64,000 nt of DNA, taken from positions 124,001 to 188,000 of the forward strand of contig NZ_QUNO01000005.1 in the NCBI RefSeq assembly GCF_003387475.1. The letters run 5' to 3'. A model generated the notes under the pieces. It was given only the letters and a program-made list of their open reading frames with translations, had not been told where the DNA came from and did not search any database. Position 1 is the first letter of the stretch; every line of letters begins with the position of its first letter. Source of the DNA: Kutzneria buriramensis (GTDB lineage Bacteria > Actinomycetota > Actinomycetes > Mycobacteriales > Pseudonocardiaceae). The position numbers and the translations under genes are program-made. Positions 53,683 through 62,757 of this stretch are shown here, one piece after another.

Positions 53683-54450
53683 TCACTTGCCGGTGAACAC
53701 CGCCTTGCGGCGTTCGATGAAGGATTGGACGCCTTCGGCGGCGTCGGCGCTGGTCAGGAGGGGGTGCAGGTCGGCGGCCAGCCGGGACAGGGCGGCGGTC
53801 GGGTCGTCGAGGGCGGCGCGGGCGGACGCGAGGGTGGCTCGCACTCCCAGCGGCGCCTGGGCAGCGATGCGCGACGCCAGCTCGATGGCCCGGTCCACCT
53901 GCTGCCCGGCCGGCACGACCTCCTGCACCAGCCCGATCCGGTACGCCTCGGCGGCGTCGAACTCGTCGCCGGTGAGCAGCCACCGCATGGCGTTGCCCCA
54001 GCCGGCGGCCTGCGGCAGCCGGACGGTCGCCCCGCCGAACGGGTAGATGCCGCGCTGGATCTCGATCTGCGCGAACCGCGTTCCCTCGGCGGCGATCCGC
54101 ACATCGGAGGCGAGCAGCAGCTCGATGCCCAGCGTCAGGCACCAGCCCTGCGCCGCCGCGACCACCGGCTTCGTCCGCGCCGGACCGGCGATCCCCCACG
54201 GGTCGACCGATCCCTTCGCGAACGTGAGGCCGTCGCCCAGGTGCGGCGCGACCTGGGCGAGGTCGAGGCCGGCGGTGAAGTGGTCGCCGTGCGCGAACAG
54301 CACCCCCACCCACGCGTCGGGGTCACGCTCCAACTCGCCGTAGGCGGCGGCCAGCTCGGCGAGCATGTCCGTGGTGAACGAGTTGCGCTTGTCCACCCGG
54401 TCCAGGCCGATCAGCAGCAGGTGCTCGCGACGTTCCACGGTGATCGACAT
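53683..54450 (-). CDS. Enoyl-CoA hydratase/isomerase (crotonase family)
   Basis: A 255-aa protein. 'FAHGDHFTAGLDL' provides one oxyanion strand and 'VVAAAQGWCLTLGIELLLASDVRIA' the second. The expected acid/base Glu pair is only partly present. Involved in acyl-CoA metabolism; substrate unknown. GGAGG lies just before the ATG. Confidence 0.85.
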   Translation of the reverse strand: MSITVERREHLLLIGLDRVDKRNSFTTDMLAELAAAYGELERDPDAWVGVLFAHGDHFTAGLDLAQVAPHLGDGLTFAKGSVDPWGIAGPARTKPVVAAAQGWCLTLGIELLLASDVRIAAEGTRFAQIEIQRGIYPFGGATVRLPQAAGWGNAMRWLLTGDEFDAAEAYRIGLVQEVVPAGQQVDRAIELASRIAAQAPLGVRATLASARAALDDPTAALSRLAADLHPLLTSADAAEGVQSFIERRKAVFTGK

Positions 54451-54676
54451 CGAACCTCCAGCTGAGTTGCAATATGAGACTCAACACTCAACCCGAGACG
54501 TGCGAGTTCCGCAAGCGGTGTTTCTGCCGCGCGTTCCGCGCGGGCTCGGCCGCTCCGAGCCGATGCCTTCCCTTGTCCCGTTCACGTGCCGCGAGGCCGG
54601 CAACGGGGCAAGTCGGCCGCGGCACGCGAACGGGCCTGCGGTCCAGGCATCGGCGCGGCCTCGGCATACTGGCCGG

Positions 54677-55624
54677 GTGGTCAACCATCGCGAAGTAACG
54701 GTCAACGGCATCCAGATGCACATCGCCGAGCAGGGGACGGGCCCGCTCGTGCTGCTGCTGCACGGTTTCCCGGAGAGCTGGTACTCCTGGCGGCACCAGT
54801 TCCAGCCGCTGGCAGACGCCGGCTTCCACGTCGTCGCCCCGGACCAGCGCGGCTACGCCGGCACCGACAAGCCGGACGCCATCGAGGACTACACGCTGCT
54901 GCACCTGGTCGGCGACGTGATCGGCCTGATCCACGCCCTCGGCGAGCGCGAGGCCGTGGTCATCGGGCACGACTGGGGCGCGCCGGTGGCCTGGAACACG
55001 GCGCTGCTGCGGCCGGACATCATCCGCGGCGTCGCCGGCCTGAGCGTGCCGCCGACCCGCCGCGCGCCGGCGAAGCCCCTGAGCCTGCTGGAGCAGCGCT
55101 TCGGCAAGGGCTTCTACCAGATCTACTTCCAGGAGCCGGGCGTCGCCGACGCCGAGCTGGGCGCCGACCTCAAGGACACCTTCCGCCGCTTCCTGGTGGC
55201 CGCCTCCGGCGACGGCGCGGCCGCCGCGCCGGTGGTGCCCGACGGCGTGACCGGCTTCCTGTCCACCATGCCGTACCCGGAGACGCTGCCGTCCTGGCTG
55301 ACCGAGGCCGACATCGACGCCTTCGCCGCGCAGTACGAGCGCAACGGCTTCACCGGCGGGCTGAACTGGTACCGCAACATCGACCGGAACTGGGAGCTGA
55401 CCGCCGCCTGGGCCGGGGCGCAGATCACCCCGCCCGCCTTCTACATCACCGGCACCCGGGACGTCGTCCGCACCTTCGGCATGCCCGGCTTCATCGAGAA
55501 GCTGCCGGAGCTCGCGCCGAACCTGCGCGGGGTGCTGGATCTGGACGGTTGCGGCCACTGGACGCAGCAGGAGCGCCCGGATGAGGTCAACGCGGCCCTG
55601 ATCGAGTTCCTCAAGGGACTCTGA
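54677..55624 (+). CDS. Epoxide hydrolase (alpha/beta hydrolase)
   Basis: A 315-aa protein. 'LLHGFPESWYSWRHQ' holds the HGxP oxyanion motif, 'IGHDWGAPVAW' the nucleophile Asp (about 98), and 'GCGHWTQQERPD' the catalytic His. Typical epoxide-hydrolase layout. The ORF is open further upstream, but the GTG at 54677 is where family similarity begins. Confidence 0.88.
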   Translation: MVNHREVTVNGIQMHIAEQGTGPLVLLLHGFPESWYSWRHQFQPLADAGFHVVAPDQRGYAGTDKPDAIEDYTLLHLVGDVIGLIHALGEREAVVIGHDWGAPVAWNTALLRPDIIRGVAGLSVPPTRRAPAKPLSLLEQRFGKGFYQIYFQEPGVADAELGADLKDTFRRFLVAASGDGAAAAPVVPDGVTGFLSTMPYPETLPSWLTEADIDAFAAQYERNGFTGGLNWYRNIDRNWELTAAWAGAQITPPAFYITGTRDVVRTFGMPGFIEKLPELAPNLRGVLDLDGCGHWTQQERPDEVNAALIEFLKGL

Positions 55625-55627
55625 ATC

Positions 55628-55653
55628 GATTTCCCGGCGTAGCCTGGGAAATC
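55628..55653 (+). promoter_or_regulatory. Hairpin covering the ribosome site of the stomatin-like gene
   Basis: GATTTCCC (55628-55635) pairs with GGGAAATC (55646-55653), which contains the Shine-Dalgarno-like GGGAA just before ATG 55656. Confidence 0.45.
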
Positions 55654-55655
55654 TG

Positions 55656-56450
55656 ATGGGAATCCTCGTCGATCTGCTGGTCAGCCTGCTCGGACTCGGT
55701 GCGGTCGGGCTGGCCAGCAGCGCGCGGGTGATCAAGCAGTACGAGCGGGGCGTCGTGTTCCGGCTGGGCCGGGTGCGCGACGCGGCGCGCGGCCCGGGCC
55801 TGACCATGCTGGTGCCGGCGGTGGACCGGATGCGCAAGGTGAGCCTGCAGATCGTGTGCATGCCCGTGCCGGCGCAGGACGGCATCACCCGGGACAACGT
55901 CACCGTCCGGGTGGACGCGGTCGTCTACTTCACGGTGGCCGACCCGATCAAGGCGATCATCGCGGTGGAGGACTACCAGTTCGCGGTGTCGCAGGTGGCG
56001 CAGACGTCCCTTCGCTCCATCATCGGCAAGAGCGACCTGGACGACCTGCTGTCCAACCGCGAGCGGCTCAACGAGGGCCTGGAGCTCATGATCGACAGCC
56101 CGGCGCTGGGCTGGGGCGTGCACATCGACCGGGTGGAGATCAAGGACGTCGCGCTGCCGGAGTCCATGAAGCGCTCGATGTCCCGGCAGGCCGAGGCCGA
56201 GCGTGAGCGGCGGGCCCGGGTGATCTCCGCGGACGGCGAGCTGCAGGCGTCGCACAAGCTGGCCGAGGCGGCCGCCACCATGGCGGACACGCCGGCCGCG
56301 CTGCAACTGCGGCTGCTGGAGACGGTGGTCGAGGTGGCCGCCGAGAAGAACTCGACTCTCGTGCTGCCCTTCCCGGTGGAGCTGCTGCGCTTCCTGGACC
56401 GGGCCGCGGCCGAGCGCGAGACCGACGGCAAGGTTGAAAGGCGGGACTAG
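55656..56450 (+). CDS. SPFH/stomatin-like membrane protein (slipin type)
   Basis: A 264-aa protein. One N-terminal helix ('ILVDLLVSLLGLGAVGLASSA'), then a band-7 domain ('VFRLGRVRDAARGPGLTMLVPAVDRM', 'VDAVVYFTVADPIKAI', 'SIIGKSDLDDLLSNRERLNE'), then a coiled coil. It is a membrane microdomain scaffold. The following short gene starts 2 nt after its stop. Confidence 0.88.
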   Translation: MGILVDLLVSLLGLGAVGLASSARVIKQYERGVVFRLGRVRDAARGPGLTMLVPAVDRMRKVSLQIVCMPVPAQDGITRDNVTVRVDAVVYFTVADPIKAIIAVEDYQFAVSQVAQTSLRSIIGKSDLDDLLSNRERLNEGLELMIDSPALGWGVHIDRVEIKDVALPESMKRSMSRQAEAERERRARVISADGELQASHKLAEAAATMADTPAALQLRLLETVVEVAAEKNSTLVLPFPVELLRFLDRAAAERETDGKVERRD

Positions 56451-56452
56451 CA

Positions 56453-56803
56453 TTGGTATCCGTGACGGCATTCCCAGCTCGATCCCTCGATCCGGTCGCG
56501 GGCCTGCGTAGCGCGGTGGACGCCACCCTGACCGAACTGCTCACCGCCCGCCCGGAGCCCGACCGCGTGTGCCCGGGCCTGTCCGCGGCGCTGGCGGCCT
56601 GCGCCTTCGCCGAGGTCGACGACATCGGCGACGCGCCGAACCTGTTGCGGGCGGCCGTGGACCACGCCCACCACGAGGAGTTCGCCGAGGCCCGGATGCT
56701 GCTGGTGGCCGGGCAGCACGTGTTGCGGGCCACCGCGGCGCGCCGCGCGCTGCTGATCCCCGCCCGCCGCGACCCGGTGCCGGCCGGCGCCCCGACCGGC
56801 TGA
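56453..56803 (+). CDS. Hypothetical small protein coupled to stomatin-like gene
   Basis: A 116-aa Ala-rich protein ('AALAACAFAEVDDIGDAPNLLRAAVDHAHHEEFAEARMLLVAGQHVLRATAARRAL') of unknown function. Start TTG 56453 or GTG 56462. Probably translated with the upstream gene. Confidence 0.6.
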   Translation: MVSVTAFPARSLDPVAGLRSAVDATLTELLTARPEPDRVCPGLSAALAACAFAEVDDIGDAPNLLRAAVDHAHHEEFAEARMLLVAGQHVLRATAARRALLIPARRDPVPAGAPTG

Positions 56804-56902
56804 TCCACAGTGGACTGAGCTCCGATCGCCCCGCGGTTCCCAGCAGATGGGACGGGCCCGCGGCGCTGGCTACGCTGGCAGTGAGGGCGATCGGGGGTGT
56901 GC

Positions 56903-58669
56903 ATGAGCACGCTGGTGTTTGTCGGCGCCGGGCCGCGCGCGACGGGCGTCCTGGAGCGGATCTCCGCCAACCTGCCGGAATTCCCGCAGGCGCTGGACAT
57001 CCACTTCGTCGACCCGCATCCGCCCGGCGCGGGCCGGGTCTGGCGGCACGCGCAGTCGCCGCTGCTGCGGATGAACTCGATGGCCGAGGACGTCACGATG
57101 TTCACCGACGACAGCGTGGTCTGCGCGGGCCCTATCCGGCCGGGGCCGTCGCTGTACGAATGGGCGGCGCAGGTTCGCGCCGGCGGCCCGGCCGATCCCG
57201 AGCTGCAAGCCCTGACCGGCACCGGCTTCCCCACCCGTCGGCTGCAAAGCCGTTACCTGGAGTGGGTTTTCGAGACCGTCGTCAAGGGGCTGCCGGACAC
57301 CGTCACGGTGACCGTGCACCAGACGACGGCGACCGGCGTGACCGACGGGCCCGACGGCCGGCAGCTGGTGGAGCTGGCCGACGGTGAGACGCTGACCGCG
57401 GACATCGCCGTGCTGACGCTGGGCCACCTGGATGCGGAACCGCTCGCCGAGCACCGCAGGTTGGCGGATTACGCCCGTGACAACGACCTTCGCTACATCC
57501 CGCCGGAATACGCCTCGGACACCGACCTTTCCGTGTTGCGGCCCGGTGAACACGTTGTGATGCGCGGGTTCGGGCTGTCCTTCGTCGACCTGATGGTGCT
57601 GCTCACGGAGGGCCGCGGCGGGCGGTTCGTCGACGGCCGCTACCTCCCCTCCGGGCAGGAACCCGTGCTGCACGTGGGGTCGCGCCGCGGCGTCCCGTAC
57701 CACTCGAAGACGAACTACCGCCTGCTCGCCGGGCGCCCGCCGCTGCCGCGCTTCCTGACGCCGGAGGTGATCGATGCCGTGCCGGCGGGCGCCGACTTCC
57801 GGGCCGACGTGTGGCCGCTGGTGGCGAAGGAGATCGCCTGGGCCTACTACCACGAGCTGTTCAACGGGCATCCCGACCGTGTGCGGATGGACTGGGTCGA
57901 CTTCGACCGCTGGTACGCCACGCTGCCGTGGGGCAGCCCGACCCTGGAGTCGCTGATCCGGCGGGCGGTGCCGTCGCCCGACGACCGGATCGACTTCGAG
58001 GCGCTCGATCGTCCGCTGCGAGGACGGACCGTCGATCTGCGCGACTACATCGTCGCCGACATCGGCCGCCGCACCGATGACCGGTTCAGCGCCGACCTGG
58101 GGGCGTTCTTCGGGCTGCTCTCCTGCTACGGGCAGTTGCAGCGGCTGACGTCGCTGCGGCCGGAATCGCAGGTGCGGGACCTCGACGGCTGGTGGCACGG
58201 CTTCTTCAGCTTCATGGCCAGCGGGCCGCCGGACTTCCGCCTCCGGCAGTTGCTGGCGCTGCACGCCGCCGGCATCGTGCACTTCCTCGGCGCCGACATG
58301 TGGGTCCGCGCCGAGGACGGTGTGTTTCGGGCCGGCGGCGGCTCCGGGACGGCCACCGCCACCGCGCTGGTCGAGGCGTACCAGCCGGGGCCGTCGGTGT
58401 CGGGCAGCGCCTCGGGGCTGCTGCGCACCGTCGGCGGCGTCGAGGAGGTCCTGGTCGACGGGGCCCACACCGTACGGACCGGGCTGCTGCGCATCGACGC
58501 CGACGGGCGGGTGATCACCCCGTCCGGACAGCCGCACCCCCGGCTGTTCGCCCTCGGCGCCCCCTCCACCGAACGGGCCGTGCCGGCCTTCGCCCGGCCT
58601 CGGATCAACGCGCCGACCTTCCGTCAGAACGACGCCACCGCCCGAGCCCTGCTGGCCGCCCTGGCGTGA
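56903..58669 (+). CDS. CreE-family FAD/NAD(P)-binding protein, second copy
   Basis: A 588-aa protein that aligns with the cluster CreE-like enzyme over its N-terminus: 'FVGAGPRATGVLERI', 'PPGAGRVWRH', 'LLRMNSMAEDVTMFTD', 'PGPSLYEWA'. It lacks a CreD-like neighbour and stands alone between the stomatin-like genes and the FabG operon. It may be an N- or C-hydroxylating monooxygenase of other function. ATG 56903 is the second in-frame start and fits the motif spacing. Confidence 0.8.
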   Translation: MSTLVFVGAGPRATGVLERISANLPEFPQALDIHFVDPHPPGAGRVWRHAQSPLLRMNSMAEDVTMFTDDSVVCAGPIRPGPSLYEWAAQVRAGGPADPELQALTGTGFPTRRLQSRYLEWVFETVVKGLPDTVTVTVHQTTATGVTDGPDGRQLVELADGETLTADIAVLTLGHLDAEPLAEHRRLADYARDNDLRYIPPEYASDTDLSVLRPGEHVVMRGFGLSFVDLMVLLTEGRGGRFVDGRYLPSGQEPVLHVGSRRGVPYHSKTNYRLLAGRPPLPRFLTPEVIDAVPAGADFRADVWPLVAKEIAWAYYHELFNGHPDRVRMDWVDFDRWYATLPWGSPTLESLIRRAVPSPDDRIDFEALDRPLRGRTVDLRDYIVADIGRRTDDRFSADLGAFFGLLSCYGQLQRLTSLRPESQVRDLDGWWHGFFSFMASGPPDFRLRQLLALHAAGIVHFLGADMWVRAEDGVFRAGGGSGTATATALVEAYQPGPSVSGSASGLLRTVGGVEEVLVDGAHTVRTGLLRIDADGRVITPSGQPHPRLFALGAPSTERAVPAFARPRINAPTFRQNDATARALLAALA

Positions 58670-58687
58670 CGCGCCTCTACTGGTCGA

Positions 58688-58707
58688 CATACCGCCTGGT
58701 CGGTATG
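58688..58707. promoter_or_regulatory. TetR-type operator
   Basis: CATACCG-cctggt-CGGTATG, 7-bp perfect arms with a 6-nt spacer, 41 nt before the fabG start. This form (CCG...CGG flanked by ATA/TAT) is common for TetR repressors of acyl-CoA operons. Confidence 0.55.
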
Positions 58708-58747
58708 CTCGCGGCGAACAACCGCCGACCAGCTCAAGGAGGAGCAC

Positions 58748-59509
58748 GTGCCGGAGACGAGCCAACGGGTCGCCATCGTGACCGGAGCAGCCCGGGGAAT
58801 CGGCGCCGCCACCGCGGTGCGGCTGGCCGCCGACGGCTTCGCCGTCGCCGTGCTCGACCTGGACGAGGCCGCCACCAAGCAGACCGTGGACGCCATCGTC
58901 GAGGCCGGCGGCCGGGCGATCGGCGTGGGCGCCGACGTCAGCGACGCCGACCAGGTGCAGGCCGCGGTCGACCGGGTGGCCGCCGAACTCGGCGCGCCGA
59001 CCGTCCTGGTCAACAACGCCGGCGTCACCAAGGACAACCTGATCTTCAAGATGTCCGAGGCCGACTGGGACACCGTCATCAACGTGCACCTGCGGGGCTC
59101 GTTCCTGATGACCAAGGCCGTGCAGAAGCACATGACCGAGGCCAAGTGGGGCCGGATCGTGAACCTGTCCAGCACCTCGGCGCTGGGCAACCGCGGCCAG
59201 GTCAACTACTCCGCGGCCAAGGCGGGCCTGCAGGGCTTCACCAAGACGCTGGCCATCGAGCTGGGCAAGTTCAACGTGACGGCGAACGCGATCGCCCCGG
59301 GCTTCATCGCCACCGACATGACCGCGGCCACCGCGGAACGGCTCGGCGTGGGCTTCGAGGACTTCAAGACGATGGCCGCGCAGCAGATCCCGGTGAACCG
59401 CGTCGGTGTGCCCGAGGACATCGCGCACACCGTGTCCTTCCTGGTCAGCGAGGGCGCGGGCTTCGTGTCCGGCCAGGTCATCTACGTCGCCGGAGGCCCC
59501 CGTGACTGA
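58748..59509 (+). CDS. fabG: 3-oxoacyl-(ACP/CoA) reductase
   Basis: A 253-aa classical SDR. 'TGAARGIGAATAVRLA', 'NNAGVT', the catalytic Ser in 'NLSSTSALG' and Tyr/Lys in 'QVNYSAAKAG' are all present. First gene of a four-gene acyl-CoA operon. GTG start with AAGGAGG. It could also serve the biosynthetic cluster, which lacks a ketoreductase. Confidence 0.92.
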   Translation: MPETSQRVAIVTGAARGIGAATAVRLAADGFAVAVLDLDEAATKQTVDAIVEAGGRAIGVGADVSDADQVQAAVDRVAAELGAPTVLVNNAGVTKDNLIFKMSEADWDTVINVHLRGSFLMTKAVQKHMTEAKWGRIVNLSSTSALGNRGQVNYSAAKAGLQGFTKTLAIELGKFNVTANAIAPGFIATDMTAATAERLGVGFEDFKTMAAQQIPVNRVGVPEDIAHTVSFLVSEGAGFVSGQVIYVAGGPRD

Positions 59510-60674
59510 CCTCGCCGCCAAGGTCGAGGAGTTCCTCGCCGCGCACCCGACCGAGGGCGCGGACCCGGTGCAGTGGCTCGGCGCGCGCTTCGACGCCGGC
59601 CTGGCCTTCGTGCACTTCCCCGTCGGCCTGGGCGGGCTGGGCGCGTCCCGGTCCGCACAGCAGGCCGTGGACGAGGCCTTCCTGGCCGCGAACGCGCCGC
59701 AGCCCAACCCGGCCGCGCCCGTCATCGGCTACGGCATGGCCGCGCCGACGATCCTCAAGTTCGGCACCGACGAGCAGAAGCAGCGCTTCCTGCGGCCGCT
59801 CTACACCGGCGAGGAGGTGTGGTGCCAGCTGTTCAGCGAGCCCGGCGCCGGCTCCGACCTCGCCACCCTGGCCACCCGCGCTGTCCGTGACGGCGACGAG
59901 TGGGTCGTCGACGGCCAGAAGGTGTGGACGACGATGGGCCACGTGGCCCGCTGGGGCATCCTGGTCGCCCGCACCGATCCGTCGCTGCCCAAGCACCAGG
60001 GCCTGACCTACTTCCTCTGCGACATGACCGACCCGGGCGTCGACGTCCGGCCGCTGCGCCAGATCACCGGCGAGGCCGAGTTCAACGAGGTGTTCCTGTC
60101 CGGGGTGCGAGTCCCGGACGCGAACCGGCTGGGCGCGGTCGGCGAGGGCTGGAAGGTCGCCACCACCACGCTGATGAACGAGCGCGTCACCATCGGCGCG
60201 CACGCCGCCGAGCGCGAGGACGGCCTGATCGGCGCGGCCACCAAGACCTGGCGCGAGCACCCGGAGCTGCGCACGCCCGGCCTGCACGACCGGCTGCTGC
60301 GGCTGTGGGTGGACGCCGAGGCGCTGCGGCTGACCGCCGAGCGGCTGCGCCAGGGCCTGGCCGCCGGCCAGCCCGGGCCGGAGGGCTCGGCCGCCAAGCT
60401 GACGTTCGCCACCCTCAACCAGGCGATCACCGGCCTGGACGTGGAGCTGCACGGCGAGCAGGGCCTGACCTACACGGACTGGACGATGCGCCGGCCCAAG
60501 GACGCCGACTGGGCCAACCGCGACGCCGGCTTCCGGTACCTGCGCATGAAGGGCAACTCGATCGAGGGCGGCACCTCGGAGATCCTGCGCAACATCATCG
60601 CCGACCGAATCCTCCAGCTGCCCAAGGAACCGCGCGGCGACGTGGACATCCCGTGGAAGGACCTGCCCCGATGA
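59502..60674 (+). CDS. Acyl-CoA dehydrogenase subunit 1
   Basis: A 390-aa flavoenzyme. 'QLFSEPGAGSDLA' and 'WVVDGQKVWTTMGHVARWG' bind FAD/substrate, and 'GNSIEGGTSEILRNIIADRIL' is the C-terminal signature. Starts at GTG 59502 overlapping the fabG stop by 8 bp. Adjacent pairing with a second, smaller dehydrogenase suggests an alpha/beta heterotetramer, as in steroid-degrading FadE pairs. Confidence 0.88.
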   Translation: MTDLAAKVEEFLAAHPTEGADPVQWLGARFDAGLAFVHFPVGLGGLGASRSAQQAVDEAFLAANAPQPNPAAPVIGYGMAAPTILKFGTDEQKQRFLRPLYTGEEVWCQLFSEPGAGSDLATLATRAVRDGDEWVVDGQKVWTTMGHVARWGILVARTDPSLPKHQGLTYFLCDMTDPGVDVRPLRQITGEAEFNEVFLSGVRVPDANRLGAVGEGWKVATTTLMNERVTIGAHAAEREDGLIGAATKTWREHPELRTPGLHDRLLRLWVDAEALRLTAERLRQGLAAGQPGPEGSAAKLTFATLNQAITGLDVELHGEQGLTYTDWTMRRPKDADWANRDAGFRYLRMKGNSIEGGTSEILRNIIADRILQLPKEPRGDVDIPWKDLPR

Positions 60675-61762
60675 GCGACCTTTTGTACGACGAGGTCGAG
60701 AACGACCTTCGGGCGTCGGTGCGCGACCTGCTGACCGACCGCGCGCCGTGGACGTCGGTGCTGGCCCGCGTGGAGACCGACAAGCCGTACGACCTGGAGC
60801 TGTGGCGGACGCTGGCCACCGAGATGGGCCTGGCCGGCCTGCTCGTGCCGGAGTCCCTCGGCGGCGCGGAGGCCTCCGCCCGTGAGGTCGCGGTGGTGCT
60901 GGAGGAGCTGGGCCGCGCGGTGACACCGACCCCGTTCCTGGGCAGCGCGGTGCTCGCCACGAGCGCGCTGCTGGCCGCCGGCGACACCGAGACCGTGTCG
61001 GAACTCGCTGCCGGGCAACGGATCGGCACGCTCGCGGTGCCGCTGACGACTGCGCCGAACGCCGCGTTCCCCGGCCTGGTACGGGTCGAGGACGGCAAGC
61101 TGACCGGCCGCGTCGGCAGCGTCGTGGACCTCGAGGTCGCCGATGTCGTTGTGGTGCCGGCGATCGGCCCCGACGGTCCGGAGCTGCACGTCGTGCAGAC
61201 GGCGTCGGCGGGCGTCACCGTCACGCCGATCACGCCGCTGGACCTGACCCGCCGCATCGCGACGCTGGAGCTGTCCGGTGTGGAGTCCCGCAAGCTCTCC
61301 GGTGACGCGGAAGCCGCGCTGCGCAAGGCTTTGGCCACCGGCGCGGGCCTGCTGGCCGCCGAGCAGCTCGGTGTCGCGCAGTGGTGCCTGGACACGACCG
61401 CCGAGTACGTCAGCACGCGGCACCAGTTCGGCCGGCCCATCGGCTCGTTCCAGGCGATCCGGCACCGTCTCGCCGACCTGTGGGCGTCGGTGTCCTCCGC
61501 GGTGGCGGTCTCCCGCGCCGCGGCCGACGCCCTGGCCACCGGGTCCGATGTGGACATCGCCGTCGCGGTGGCGGCGTCGTTCTGCTCGGAACTGGCCGTG
61601 CACGCCGCCGAGGAGGCCTTGCAGCTGCACGGCGGCATCGGCATGACATGGGAGCACCCGGTGCACCTGTACCTGGGTCGTGCCAAGAGCTCCGAGCTGG
61701 CGCTGGGCACCCCGGAGAAGCACCGGGACGCCCTGGCCGTGTTCGCCGACCTGCCGGCCTGA
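60671..61762 (+). CDS. Acyl-CoA dehydrogenase subunit 2
   Basis: A 363-aa protein of the same superfamily. 'VLEELGRAVTPTPFLGSAVLATSALL' and 'STRHQFGRPIGSFQAIRHRLADLWA' are clear, 'GGIGMTWEHPVHLYLGRAKS' is at the C-terminus. ATGA overlap with subunit 1. Confidence 0.87.
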   Translation: MSDLLYDEVENDLRASVRDLLTDRAPWTSVLARVETDKPYDLELWRTLATEMGLAGLLVPESLGGAEASAREVAVVLEELGRAVTPTPFLGSAVLATSALLAAGDTETVSELAAGQRIGTLAVPLTTAPNAAFPGLVRVEDGKLTGRVGSVVDLEVADVVVVPAIGPDGPELHVVQTASAGVTVTPITPLDLTRRIATLELSGVESRKLSGDAEAALRKALATGAGLLAAEQLGVAQWCLDTTAEYVSTRHQFGRPIGSFQAIRHRLADLWASVSSAVAVSRAAADALATGSDVDIAVAVAASFCSELAVHAAEEALQLHGGIGMTWEHPVHLYLGRAKSSELALGTPEKHRDALAVFADLPA

Positions 61763-61775
61763 CAAGGAGTTCACC

Positions 61776-62228
61776 ATGCGCGTGTTCGCCAACCTGGACG
61801 AGGTGAAGGCGGCCAAGGGCGAGGAGCTCGGGGTCAGCGACTGGCACTCGGTGACGCAGGAGCAGGTCAACCTGTTCGCCGACGCCACCGAGGACCACCA
61901 GTGGATCCACGTCGACCTGGAGAAGGCCGCCAAGGGGCCGTTCGGCGGGCCGGTGGCGCACGGCTACCTGACGCTGAGCATGCTGCCCAAGCTGTCCGGC
62001 GGCCTGTGGCGGGTGGACGGCCTGTCGATGGCCGTCAACTACGGGCTGAACAAGGTGAGGTTCCCGCAGCCGGTGCGGGTCGGCAGGCGGATCCGGGGCC
62101 ACGGCCAGCTGCTGGACGTCGCCGACGCGAAGATGGGCCTGCTGGCGACGGTGCTCGTCACCGTCGAGATCGAGGGCGAGGACCGGCCGGGATGCGTGGC
62201 CGAGTCACTGGCGTTGCTGGTGCCCTGA
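61776..62228 (+). CDS. MaoC-family (R)-specific enoyl-CoA hydratase
   Basis: A 150-aa single hotdog protein. 'ADATEDHQWIHVDLEKAAKGPFGGPVAHGYLTLSMLP' holds the hydratase 2 Asp/His dyad. Closely follows the mycobacterial Rv0130 pattern. Completes a dehydrogenation-hydration set. ATG with AAGGAG upstream. Confidence 0.9.
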   Translation: MRVFANLDEVKAAKGEELGVSDWHSVTQEQVNLFADATEDHQWIHVDLEKAAKGPFGGPVAHGYLTLSMLPKLSGGLWRVDGLSMAVNYGLNKVRFPQPVRVGRRIRGHGQLLDVADAKMGLLATVLVTVEIEGEDRPGCVAESLALLVP

Positions 62229-62285
62229 CCAGGTAGGTCACGGATCGGCAACTCCCGCGGCGGGTTCCCCGTCCGAATGGGACAG

Positions 62286-62320
62286 TGCTCCGGCGACGGG
62301 AGAGGCCCGTCGCCGGAGCA
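62286..62320. terminator. Perfect 15-bp hairpin next to a ribosome site
   Basis: 62286-62300 and 62306-62320 are exact complements with a 5-nt loop. It ends the MaoC operon and sits directly before the GGGGGA ribosome site of the next gene. Confidence 0.7.
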
Positions 62321-62329
62321 GGGGGAACA

Positions 62330-62716
62330 GTGAACTACGACCAGACGGCGTCCGGCGGCCTCGGCCCCACCGCCGTCCTCATTTTCGCGCTCATCGGCGT
62401 GGCCCTCTGGGTGTTCGAGGTCGCGGCGGTCTGGCGGGTGTTCACCAAGGCCGGCCGCCCCGGCTGGGGTGCGATCATCCCGATCTACAACCTCTATCTG
62501 ATGATCAAGGTCGCGGGTCGCCCCGGCTGGTGGGTGATCCTCTACATCGTGCCGCTGGTGAACATCGTCATCCACCTGATCGTCTCGCTGGACGTCGCCC
62601 GCAATTTCGGCAAGGGCAGCGGGTTCGGCGTCATCGGCCTGTGGCTGTTCAGCGCCATCGGCTTCCCGATCCTCGGCTTCGGCAGCGCGCGGTACCAGGG
62701 TCCTCGCCCGGCGTGA
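62330..62716 (+). CDS. DUF5684 membrane protein
   Basis: A 128-aa protein with four hydrophobic helices; 'GWGAIIPIYNLYLMIKVAGRPGWWVILYIVPLVN' is the DUF5684 signature. Function unknown. GTG start with GGGGGA upstream. Confidence 0.85.
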   Translation: MNYDQTASGGLGPTAVLIFALIGVALWVFEVAAVWRVFTKAGRPGWGAIIPIYNLYLMIKVAGRPGWWVILYIVPLVNIVIHLIVSLDVARNFGKGSGFGVIGLWLFSAIGFPILGFGSARYQGPRPA

Positions 62717-62730
62717 GAATCCTCGGTCGT

Positions 62731-62757
62731 CGCCCGATTCCTTTGTAGGATCGGGCG
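62731..62757 (+). promoter_or_regulatory. Hairpin sequestering the ribosome site of the next gene
   Basis: CGCCCGATtCCT (62731-62742) pairs with AGGATCGGGCG (62747-62757); AGGA is the Shine-Dalgarno and the stem ends directly at ATG 62758. Confidence 0.45.
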
